Part shown: piece by piece, positions 1 through 5,769 of the stretch
Layout of the letters: the number at the start of each line of letters is the position of its first letter
How positions within the stretch are numbered: the first letter of the stretch is position 1
Source of the DNA: an uncultured Xanthobacteraceae bacterium
GTDB lineage: Bacteria > Pseudomonadota > Alphaproteobacteria > Rhizobiales > Xanthobacteraceae
Assembly (NCBI GenBank): GCA_955652195.1
Contig: CATPBC010000245.1
Coordinates: 1-6,206, forward strand
Direction: 5' to 3'
DNA length: 6,206 nucleotides
Made by a program: the position numbers and the translations under genes
The notes under the pieces: model-generated
Databases searched by the model: none
The model's input: the letters and a program-made list of their open reading frames with translations, nothing else
Told to the model about the DNA's origin: nothing

Positions 1-1
1 C

Positions 2-2152
2 GCGCTGGCGCTGATCTTGCCGATTGCGGCCTGGGGTTATCGGCTGCTCGGACACCGTTCGCTCAGACGCGAGCGGCTGCGTGTCATGTTATGGCCGCTT
101 GGTGCGGTGCTGGCTGCCGCCTTCGCCGCATGCCTGCCGCGTAGCGCGCATTGGCCACTGCCCTCCGGACTTGGCGGCGTGATTGGCGACGCGATTTTGC
201 GGCTGCCGGTTCTGCTGTTGCATGTGCCGGTAAGCGGAATGAACAACATCATTGCCGCAATCGCGCTCGGCGGTGCGGCGCTGGTTGCAACTGCGATCGC
301 GTCCGGCCTGCTATGGCGCGATGCGCAATCAGATGACGAAGAGGAAGACGAGCAAACGGCAGACGACATCGAGCGAGAAGACGAGCGTGGCTGGATTTCG
401 CTCGGCTTCCTGACGCATTCGATTTTGAGTTTGCGCGCCCGCTTGGCGCGGCTGTTCGGCCGGCGCAAGCGCATGCCGCTGCCGGCTCGAGAAACTGTTG
501 TAGGTCGGCGAATCGAGCCTCGCTTCGACGAATTCGCCGATGATAGCGAAGAAGATTTGAACGATGAGGACGAAACCGCCCAGCCGCGGGCGCGCAAGGC
601 GCGCACGCCGAAGCCCCGCCGCTCCAGCGGCGGTTACGTTCTCCCCGCGCTGGAATTATTGAACCCGCCGAGCAAAGTCGGCCGGGCCACCATGTCGAGC
701 GAAATCCTGCAGGAGAACGCTGTCGCGCTCGAAGGCGTGCTGGCCGATTTCGGCGTCCGCGGCGAAATCATCAATGCGCGGCCCGGGCCGGTCGTAACGC
801 TCTACGAACTCGAGCCCGCGCCGGGGATAAAATCGTCGCGCGTCATTAGCTTGGCCGACGATATAGCCCGCTCGATGAGCGCGCTGTCAGCGCGCGTCGC
901 GGTGGTGTCGGGCAGAAACGCCATCGGCATCGAACTGCCGAACCCGAGCCGCGAGCGGGTCTATTTGCGCGAATTGCTCGCCTCGCGCGACTACGCCGAG
1001 AGCTCGGGTCGGCTGCCGCTGTGCCTTGGTAAAGCGATCGGCGGCGAAGCGGTGCTGGTCGATCTGCAGCGCATGCCGCATCTGTTGATCGCCGGCACTA
1101 CCGGCTCCGGCAAATCGGTCGCCATCAACACCATGATCTTGAGCCTGGTTTATCGGCTGCGCCCGGAGCAGTGCCGGCTGATCATGGTCGATCCGAAAAT
1201 GCTCGAACTGTCGGTCTACGACGGCATTCCGCATCTGCTCACCCCGGTGGTCACCGACCCAAAAAAGGCGGTGGTGGCGCTCAAATGGGCGGTGCGCGAG
1301 ATGGAAGAGCGCTACAAGAAAATGTCGAAGCTCGGCGTGCGCAACATCGACAGCTACAATGCGCGTCTGTCCGAAGCGCGCAGCAAAGGCGAAAAGCTCA
1401 GCCGTACGATTCACACCGGCTACGATCGTGAAACCGGCGAGGCGATTTACGAGAACGAGGAGCTCGATCTCGACCCGCTGCCCTATATCGTCGTCATCGT
1501 CGACGAGATGGCCGACCTGATGATGGTAGCGGGCAAGGATATCGAAGGCGCGGTACAGCGGCTGGCGCAAATGGCGCGCGCCGCCGGCCTGCATGTGATC
1601 CTGGCGACGCAGCGTCCCTCGGTTGACGTGATTACCGGCACGATCAAAGCCAATTTCCCTACTCGCATATCCTTCCAGGTGACCTCGAAGATCGACAGCC
1701 GCACCATTCTCGGCGAGCAGGGCGCCGAGCAGCTGCTCGGCCAGGGCGACATGCTCTACATGGTCGGCGGTGGCCGCATCAGCCGCGTGCATGGACCGTT
1801 CGTTTCCGACGAGGAGGTCGAGCGCGTCGTGCGTCATTTGAAGACGCAAGGGGTACCGGAATATCTCGAAGCGGTTACCGCCGAAGACCCCCAGGACGAG
1901 TTCGGCAATCCGATCTTCGACGCTACCGCGATGGGCGGCGCCGAGGGCGGCGATCTCTATCAACAGGCGGTGCAGATCGTGACCCGCGACCGCAAGGCTT
2001 CGACCAGCTATATCCAGCGCCGGTTGCAGATCGGCTATAACCGGGCTGCGTCGCTAATGGAGCGGATGGAGCAGGAGGGCATCATTGGCCAGCCGAATCA
2101 TGCCGGCAAGCGGGAAATCCTGGTTGAAGCTGCCGACGAGGACGCCTATTGA
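2..2152 (+). CDS. ftsK: DNA translocase FtsK (5'-partial)
   Basis: FtsK/SpoIIIE-family hexameric ATPase that pumps DNA at the division septum so that chromosome dimers and termini are segregated. The frame is open to the left edge, so the true start and the first membrane helices lie outside; a TTG at 17 is not a credible start. Counting from that TTG, hydrophobic helices lie at about 22-40 and 76-98. They are followed by a strongly acidic linker (about 104-125, again 168-188) and a basic Pro/Arg stretch near 190-203. The alpha/beta motor domain has a perfect Walker A, GTTGSGKS at 360-367, and Walker B IVVIVDE with D496-E497. The C-terminal gamma winged-helix domain (about 645-706), which in this family reads KOPS polarity sequences, is complete, so the gene is intact at its 3' end. 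lolA follows 112 bases downstream. The identification is secure. Confidence 0.97.
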   Translation, partial: ALALILPIAAWGYRLLGHRSLRRERLRVMLWPLGAVLAAAFAACLPRSAHWPLPSGLGGVIGDAILRLPVLLLHVPVSGMNNIIAAIALGGAALVATAIASGLLWRDAQSDDEEEDEQTADDIEREDERGWISLGFLTHSILSLRARLARLFGRRKRMPLPARETVVGRRIEPRFDEFADDSEEDLNDEDETAQPRARKARTPKPRRSSGGYVLPALELLNPPSKVGRATMSSEILQENAVALEGVLADFGVRGEIINARPGPVVTLYELEPAPGIKSSRVISLADDIARSMSALSARVAVVSGRNAIGIELPNPSRERVYLRELLASRDYAESSGRLPLCLGKAIGGEAVLVDLQRMPHLLIAGTTGSGKSVAINTMILSLVYRLRPEQCRLIMVDPKMLELSVYDGIPHLLTPVVTDPKKAVVALKWAVREMEERYKKMSKLGVRNIDSYNARLSEARSKGEKLSRTIHTGYDRETGEAIYENEELDLDPLPYIVVIVDEMADLMMVAGKDIEGAVQRLAQMARAAGLHVILATQRPSVDVITGTIKANFPTRISFQVTSKIDSRTILGEQGAEQLLGQGDMLYMVGGGRISRVHGPFVSDEEVERVVRHLKTQGVPEYLEAVTAEDPQDEFGNPIFDATAMGGAEGGDLYQQAVQIVTRDRKASTSYIQRRLQIGYNRAASLMERMEQEGIIGQPNHAGKREILVEAADEDAY

Positions 2153-2252
2153 GAGCGAGATTTTTTAATCGCGATGGCCAGTCGCGAATTTGCCATAACG
2201 CGTGATTAGCAAAGATCGTTTTGGGCAGGGCGTACGCGCAGAGCGTATCGGC

Positions 2253-2257
2253 GGGAG
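2253..2257 (+). promoter_or_regulatory. Shine-Dalgarno site that sets the lolA start
   Basis: GGGAG, within a longer purine run (2253-2263), sits 7 bases before the ATG at 2265. The frame is also open upstream to a GTG at 2202, but that codon has no comparable purine-rich leader. The site and the signal-peptide layout both favour ATG 2265. Confidence 0.7.
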
Positions 2258-2264
2258 AGGGGAT

Positions 2265-3173
2265 ATGGCGGCAAAGCGCCCGGCGAGGTCCAGTCTGATT
2301 ACGATTAACCCGATCGCGATTAAATCGATAGTCCGTCACGCCGCCGTCGCCCTGATTGCCAGCATGATTGGCGCGACGGCCGCTTTGGCCGAGCCGGCTG
2401 TAGCTGAAAACGTCCCGCTGCCCGTCCCCGCGCCGTTGCCGAAGACCGGCGTCGCGCCGCCGGCCGCAGCGCCCGCCAAGACATCCGAAACGCGCCCGCC
2501 CGCCGAAACGCGCCCACCCGCCGAGACGCGGCCAAACCCAAGGTTCAACCCGTTCTCGGCGCTGTTCGGCAACAAGTCGTCGAGCTCCGGCTCGTCCGCC
2601 GTCTCGGAACCGTCCTCGTCGTTCGATGCGAAACAGCGCGCGCTGCTCGATCGGGTCAGCGCCTATCTGTCGAGCGTGCAGACCATGGTCGGAAAATTCG
2701 TTCAGGTCGGTCCCGATGGCGGGCGCACCGAGGGAATCTTCTACATCCAGAAGCCGGGCCGGGTTCGCTTTCAATACAATCCGCCCAGCCCGATCGACAT
2801 CGTCGCCGACGGTTCCTCGGTCGTGGTGCGCGACCGCAAACTCGCGACACAGGATCTCTATCCCTTATCGCAGACGCCGCTCCGCTACTTGCTGGCCGAT
2901 CGCATCGACCTGTTGCGCGACACCGACGTGTTTAGCGTTACCTCGGACGACAGTTTTGTCACGGTCGTCATCGAGCAGAAGCAGCTTCTGGTCGGTACCG
3001 ACCGGCTGATGATGATGTTCGATGCCAAAGACCTGGTGCTCAAGCAATGGACGGTGACCGATCCGCAAGGGTTCGACACCACGGTCGCGGTCTATAATCT
3101 CGATTCCACCAAGAAGCCCGATCCAAATCTATTCGTCATCAATTATCAGCGCGATCTGGGTGGGGTTCAGTAA
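2265..3173 (+). CDS. lolA: LolA-family outer-membrane lipoprotein carrier protein
   Basis: Periplasmic chaperone of the LolA family, which takes lipoproteins released by the inner-membrane LolCDE complex and carries them to the outer membrane. From ATG 2265 the protein has 302 residues. A Sec signal peptide is clear: basic start, hydrophobic core (about 25-41) and an ALA cleavage site after residue 42. Residues 43-119 form a low-complexity linker rich in Pro, Ala, Thr and Ser, containing tandem ETRPPA units. The LolA domain runs from about 120 to 300, with recognisable segments such as MVGKFVQVGPDG, KPGRVRFQY, PLRYLL and DPQGFDTTV. E. coli LolA has little besides the domain, so the linker is the main extra. 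The frame could start at GTG 2202 (323 residues), but ATG 2265 has a good ribosome binding site and gives a normal signal peptide. The stop codon abuts a repeat array. Confidence 0.9.
   Translation: MAAKRPARSSLITINPIAIKSIVRHAAVALIASMIGATAALAEPAVAENVPLPVPAPLPKTGVAPPAAAPAKTSETRPPAETRPPAETRPNPRFNPFSALFGNKSSSSGSSAVSEPSSSFDAKQRALLDRVSAYLSSVQTMVGKFVQVGPDGGRTEGIFYIQKPGRVRFQYNPPSPIDIVADGSSVVVRDRKLATQDLYPLSQTPLRYLLADRIDLLRDTDVFSVTSDDSFVTVVIEQKQLLVGTDRLMMMFDAKDLVLKQWTVTDPQGFDTTVAVYNLDSTKKPDPNLFVINYQRDLGGVQ
2487..2534 (+). repeat. 18-base in-frame tandem repeat coding ETRPPA units
   Basis: Two full 18-base units (2487-2504 and 2505-2522) and a 12-base partial third (2523-2534) encode ETRPPA-ETRPPA-ETRP in the LolA linker. 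The units differ at one or two bases. Because the period is a multiple of three, copy number could change without breaking the frame. Confidence 0.85.
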
Positions 3174-3222
3174 TCAGGAATCAGGAAATCAGGGATCAGA
3201 AATCACGAAATAGGGGATTAGC
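3173..3222 (+). repeat. Left array of degenerate 7-base ATCAGGG-type repeats
   Basis: About seven imperfect copies run head to tail: ATCAGGA, ATCAGGAA, ATCAGGG, ATCAGAA, ATCACGAA, ATAGGGG, ATTAGC. The first base is the last base of the lolA TAA stop codon. The array is the left arm of an inverted pair with 3273-3320, separated by a 50-base AT-rich spacer. Confidence 0.85.
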
Positions 3223-3238
3223 AAATTAACGCGCTGGC

Positions 3239-3267
3239 TTGTTGCTTGACCAATACTTATTTATTTT
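3239..3267 (+). promoter_or_regulatory. Weak candidate promoter for xth
   Basis: In the AT-rich spacer between the two repeat arrays, TTGTTG (3239-3244) and TATTTT (3262-3267) are 17 bases apart, a sigma-70-like arrangement. A TTGACC at 3246 is a better -35 hexamer but has no good -10 partner. The hexamers are imperfect and AT-rich DNA yields such matches by chance. Confidence 0.2.
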
Positions 3268-3272
3268 CGATT

Positions 3273-3320
3273 GCAGAATCCTGATCCCTGAAATCTGATT
3301 CCCGATCCCTGATCCCTGAT
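3273..3320 (-). repeat. Right array of the same 7-base repeats, inverted
   Basis: Read on the minus strand, this stretch gives about seven units: ATCAGGG, ATCAGGG, ATCGGGA, ATCAGAT, TTCAGGG, ATCAGG, ATTCTGC. It is the inverted partner of 3173-3222, so an RNA crossing the gap could fold into a long imperfect stem. The last unit on the plus strand (CCCTGAT) includes the A and T of the xth ATG at 3319. Confidence 0.85.
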
Positions 3321-4140
3321 GCCTGTGAAGCTGACCATTACAAGCTGGAACATCAATTCGGTACGGCTGCGCATCAATCTGGTGGCGCGGTTCCTCAAGG
3401 CTGTTCGTCCCGACATATTGTGCTTGCAGGAAACCAAATGTCCGGACGATAAATTCCCGCTCAAGCGCTTCAAGCGGCTCGGCTATGAATATGCCGCGCT
3501 CAATGGCCAGAAGGGCTATCACGGCGTCGTCGTGCTGTCGCGGCTGCCATTTGAGTGCTTCAACGTTCAGACTTTCTGCGGCAAGGCCGATTGCCGCCAC
3601 GTCGCGGCGGAATTCGGCGAGCGCGCCGGGCTGCGCGACCCGATTACGCTGCACAATTTTTACGTTCCTGCCGGCGGCGACATCCCTGATCCGCAGCTCA
3701 ATCCGAAATTCGCCCACAAGCTCGGCTTCCTCGACGAGATGCGCGACAGCGCGTCCTTGCGCCCGCGCCCAGCCGAGCGGGCCATTCTAGTCGGCGATCT
3801 CAATGTCGCGCCGCTCGAGCACGATGTCTGGAGTCATAAACAGATGATTCGTATCGTTTCGCACACGCCAATCGAGTGCGACAAACTCACAAGCGTGCAG
3901 AAAGCCGGAGCCTGGGTCGACAGCATGCGCCAATTCACGCCGGAGCCGGCCAAGCTCTACACTTGGTGGAGCTACCGTTCGCCGGATTGGCTGACCGCCG
4001 ACAAAGGCCGGCGCCTCGATCATATCTGGACTTCGCAGATGCTGGCCGACCGTGTCTCCGACATCGCGGTGGCCAAGCATTATCGCGGCGCCGCGCGGCC
4101 GTCCGACCATGTGCCGGTGACGATGACGCTGGAGCTGTAA
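3319..4140 (+). CDS. xth: Exodeoxyribonuclease III (AP endonuclease)
   Basis: Mg2+-dependent ExoIII of the exonuclease-endonuclease-phosphatase superfamily. It cleaves DNA at abasic sites and removes 3' blocking groups and 3' nucleotides in base excision repair. The length of 273 residues is normal. Visible active-site motifs: WNINS at 10-14 (Asn11), QETK with metal ligand Glu38, FYVPAGGD with Tyr115, GDLNV with Asp160 and Asn162, RLDHIW with Asp234, and SDH with His264. These match by spacing the E. coli residues E34, Y109, D151, N153, D229 and H259. The start is well bounded: a TGA lies in frame at 3310-3312, only three codons upstream, and WNINS should lie close to the N-terminus. No Shine-Dalgarno sequence precedes the ATG; the upstream 25 bases are pyrimidine-rich repeat. 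The LssY-type gene follows after 28 bases. xthA is the usual symbol in related species. Confidence 0.95.
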   Translation: MPVKLTITSWNINSVRLRINLVARFLKAVRPDILCLQETKCPDDKFPLKRFKRLGYEYAALNGQKGYHGVVVLSRLPFECFNVQTFCGKADCRHVAAEFGERAGLRDPITLHNFYVPAGGDIPDPQLNPKFAHKLGFLDEMRDSASLRPRPAERAILVGDLNVAPLEHDVWSHKQMIRIVSHTPIECDKLTSVQKAGAWVDSMRQFTPEPAKLYTWWSYRSPDWLTADKGRRLDHIWTSQMLADRVSDIAVAKHYRGAARPSDHVPVTMTLEL

Positions 4141-4168
4141 AGCGGCGACGGATCGGTGGGTTTAGATC

Positions 4169-5011
4169 GTGAGATTGCTGAAGCGCTTGTTGCACCGCTT
4201 GCTAATTCTTGGATTGGGCATTCTTAGTGTCTGGTTGGTCGTGTTCGTCTTCAGATTTACGGACCAAAGGCTGCCAACCGTTTTGGCTTTGGCCCTTACG
4301 TACGGAATCGCGGCCTATATTGTCCTGCCGCGCGCTGTTCGGATGGGACTTAAAATTCTCCAACGCAAACGGGTGCCTCGCTTCACTGTTACCGGCGACG
4401 GATTGCCGGGTGATCCCGTCAATCTCGTACTTATTGGAAACCTCCAACAGCTGCGCACCGCATTTGTGATCGCCGGCTGGTCAGAAGCTGATCGATTGGG
4501 TGTGGCAAGCTCGTGGCGCATGATCTGCGCATTCGTTTTAAACTCACCTTATCCGACCGCCCCGTTTAGCACCCTCTATCTTTACGGACGCGGACAAGAC
4601 ATCGGTTTCCAAAAGGCAATTGATGATAGCCCGCGGAAGCGTCATCACATTCGATTTTGGGCGTTGAGTCTCGCGCGCGCCGAAGCCACAGTGGGAACAG
4701 CCAGCTTCTGGTTGAACACTGATCGGCCACCGCATGACGCTCACGTTCTCTGGGTCGGAGCCGGCACCAAAGATACGGGTTTGTCCCTGACCCGACTCAC
4801 ATTTCAGATCACCCATGCTACCGATTCGGATACCAACGCCGAACGGGACTACATCATTGCTGAGTTGCGAAATAATCGAGTCATCCAAGACGTGAATTCG
4901 TATCGCTCCGGCCAACGTTTGCCCTTGGAACCGGTCAACCACTACATTACTGATGGCGACGTTACGGTGGCGAGGCTGGCGCCTAATTCAGTACGCACGA
5001 CCCCCGCATAA
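4169..5011 (+). CDS. Membrane protein with LssY C-terminal-type domain
   Basis: I recognise the C-terminal two thirds as an LssY_C-type domain. The name comes from the Legionella lss type I secretion locus, and its biochemical role is unknown. From GTG 4169 the protein has 280 residues. A basic start is followed by two hydrophobic helices (about 11-29 and 37-54), then a soluble domain at about 75-265. Hallmarks are GDPVN (81-85), a GW near 103, LYLYGRGQD (136-144) and the very conserved-looking SPRKRHHIRFW (154-164). The GTG has a weak GGTGGG leader eight bases upstream; no better start is visible before the first helix. The gene lies 28 bases after xth, so it could be co-transcribed. Its base composition is clearly lower in G+C than ftsK and xth (sampled 60-base lines range from 43% to 60%), which suggests later acquisition. 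A direct role in DNA repair is not implied. Confidence 0.8.
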   Translation: MRLLKRLLHRLLILGLGILSVWLVVFVFRFTDQRLPTVLALALTYGIAAYIVLPRAVRMGLKILQRKRVPRFTVTGDGLPGDPVNLVLIGNLQQLRTAFVIAGWSEADRLGVASSWRMICAFVLNSPYPTAPFSTLYLYGRGQDIGFQKAIDDSPRKRHHIRFWALSLARAEATVGTASFWLNTDRPPHDAHVLWVGAGTKDTGLSLTRLTFQITHATDSDTNAERDYIIAELRNNRVIQDVNSYRSGQRLPLEPVNHYITDGDVTVARLAPNSVRTTPA

Positions 5012-5161
5012 GATCACCAAAGGATATTCCCCGATGTCTGCGTCGCGTCACCCCGACTTCCGCTGTAGCTTTAGGGCCCGTACTCATAAATCTGGATAAA
5101 GGCAGCAGCGTCCGCAGCGCTGTGCAAACCATTGTCCCGACGCGGGAATTTTTCAGCCTCG

Positions 5162-5190
5162 TTTTTATGCTTGTTGCACAGCAATATAAG
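5162..5190 (+). promoter_or_regulatory. Weak candidate promoter for the small exported peptide gene
   Basis: TATAAG (5185-5190) is a good -10 hexamer in the AT-rich patch. The bases 17 upstream (5162-5167, TTTTTA) are only a poor -35 element. If used, it would give a leader of about 155 bases before the ATG at 5352. Confidence 0.2.
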
Positions 5191-5339
5191 CAAAGCAGCA
5201 TGTTCCGTAAAATTCCAATTAACATCATGATTTTGATTAACAATATCGTGATTCCAGAGTGACCGCTCTGCCCTTGTGCAGCGCAAAAATTCGCGTAGGT
5301 AAGCGGCACGGGCGACCGTGTGCAAATCAACGCAAACTT

Positions 5340-5344
5340 AGGAG
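5340..5344 (+). promoter_or_regulatory. Strong Shine-Dalgarno site of the small peptide gene
   Basis: AGGAG lies 7 bases before ATG 5352, within AGGAGAAGGACC. It is the best ribosome binding site in the window. It fixes the start at 5352, although the frame is open further upstream to 5259. Confidence 0.8.
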
Positions 5345-5351
5345 AAGGACC

Positions 5352-5477
5352 ATGAAGAAGCTCATCGCGATTGTTGGTCTCGCCGTCACTCTCGTCTCGG
5401 CCTCGGCCTTTGCTGCCAGCGCGGCGCCCATTTTCGAGGACGCCCAGCACGGCGCGGGAGAAGCGTCGCAAAGATAG
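5352..5477 (+). CDS. Small exported peptide, 41 residues, function unknown
   Basis: The predicted product has 41 residues. Residues 1-20 form a textbook Sec signal peptide: MKK, then a hydrophobic core rich in Ile, Val, Leu and Ala. There are possible signal-peptidase sites after AFA (residue 21) or ASA (residue 24). Only some 17-20 residues would remain outside, starting near APIFEDAQHG; they are hydrophilic and contain no cysteine. A strong Shine-Dalgarno site precedes the ATG and an intrinsic terminator follows 30 bases after the stop, so the gene looks like a complete monocistronic unit. I do not recognise the family. An alternative is the remnant of a longer exported protein broken by a frameshift. 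Of the two other plus-strand frames, one stops within 30 bases of the TAG and the other runs about 95 bases further, but neither reads like a domain. Confidence 0.65.
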   Translation: MKKLIAIVGLAVTLVSASAFAASAAPIFEDAQHGAGEASQR

Positions 5478-5506
5478 CTCTGAACGGACGGAACTTTGAA
5501 CTGAAA

Positions 5507-5539
5507 AGAAGCCCGGCCTGTTTGGTCGGGTTTCTATTT
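5507..5539 (+). terminator. Intrinsic terminator after the small peptide gene
   Basis: The stem GAAGCCCGGCC (5508-5518) pairs with GGTCGGGTTTC (5524-5534) around a 5-base loop TGTTT. It has eleven pairs with two G-U wobbles, and an outer A-T pair extends it. A preceding A-run (5504-5507) and the following TATTT give a U-rich tail. It lies 30 bases after the TAG and would also stop any read-through from upstream genes. Confidence 0.8.
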
Positions 5540-5666
5540 CAGCAGCCTACAACTTTGGCCGGCGCCGGCTGAGGGCTAATCAGCGCGTGGTGAAGGATTC
5601 AAGATTAACCGTTGCGTCTCCATAACATCGGACACCATCAAAAATTACTGCAAGCGCATCGTGGCC

Positions 5667-5703
5667 GGTTCGAGCGCCGCGTGTAAGGCGCCGTGGTCGA
5701 ACC
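5667..5703. repeat. Inverted repeat / stem-loop in the convergent gap
   Basis: GGTTCGA (5667-5673) and TCGAACC (5697-5703) are perfect 7-base complements. Inside them GCGCC (5674-5678) pairs with GGCGC (5687-5691), leaving an 8-base loop and a 5-base bulge on one side. It lies about 65 bases beyond the stop of the minus-strand gene at 5770. It could mark that transcript's end, but no T-run follows the stem directly. Confidence 0.5.
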
Positions 5704-5769
5704 ATAGTGGTGATTGCGGAAACTTCCTGCAAAACACTCGGCACGTGCGTATGGCCACCGGCATTACAA

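Larger units (their letters stand above)
5012..5351. other. 340-base intergenic region with an AT-rich patch
   Basis: No convincing gene is present. Bases 5012-5150 are G+C-rich and contain no clear hairpin with a T-run. Bases 5155-5255 are strikingly AT-rich for this genome and hold a partial direct repeat, ATTAACA at 5218-5224 and 5236-5242, each followed by a TGATT (5228-5232 and 5249-5253). From memory, short stretches near 5035-5065 and 5259-5295 resemble interspersed repeats common between rhizobial genes, but this is unverified. The leader of the small gene at 5352 occupies the right end. Minus-strand reading frames across the region lack ribosome binding sites and recognisable products. 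Confidence 0.6.

Noticed and set aside
887..1963. Long minus-strand open frame opposite ftsK
   Set aside because: It is a shadow of the G+C-rich ftsK motor region. The plus-strand product is unmistakable, and the minus product has low-information composition and no recognisable domain.
2161..2191. Terminator after ftsK
   Set aside because: TCGCGA (2169-2174 and 2182-2187) can form only a 6-base stem, and the T-run (2161-2166) lies before it rather than after it.
2202..2264. Upstream GTG start for lolA
   Set aside because: The frame is open to 2202, but ATG 2265 has the better ribosome binding site. The upstream extension would place 21 extra residues before an already complete signal peptide.
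3173..3320. CRISPR array
   Set aside because: The repeated units are only about 7 bases, directly adjacent and degenerate, with no unique spacers of 25-40 bases and no cas genes nearby.
5071..5325. Minus-strand open frame of 84 codons in the gap
   Set aside because: It begins at a TTG with no Shine-Dalgarno sequence, crosses the AT-rich patch and gives no recognisable protein.
4983..5471. Minus-strand open frame of about 160 codons across the intergenic region and small gene
   Set aside because: It has no ribosome binding site and a mixed, domain-free product. It runs antisense to the small gene, which has clear start, stop and terminator signals.
5661..5710. tRNA-like GGTTCGA element
   Set aside because: The GGTTCGA resembles a T-arm, but no acceptor stem, D-arm or anticodon arm can be placed around it. 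The sequence is better explained as a simple stem-loop.
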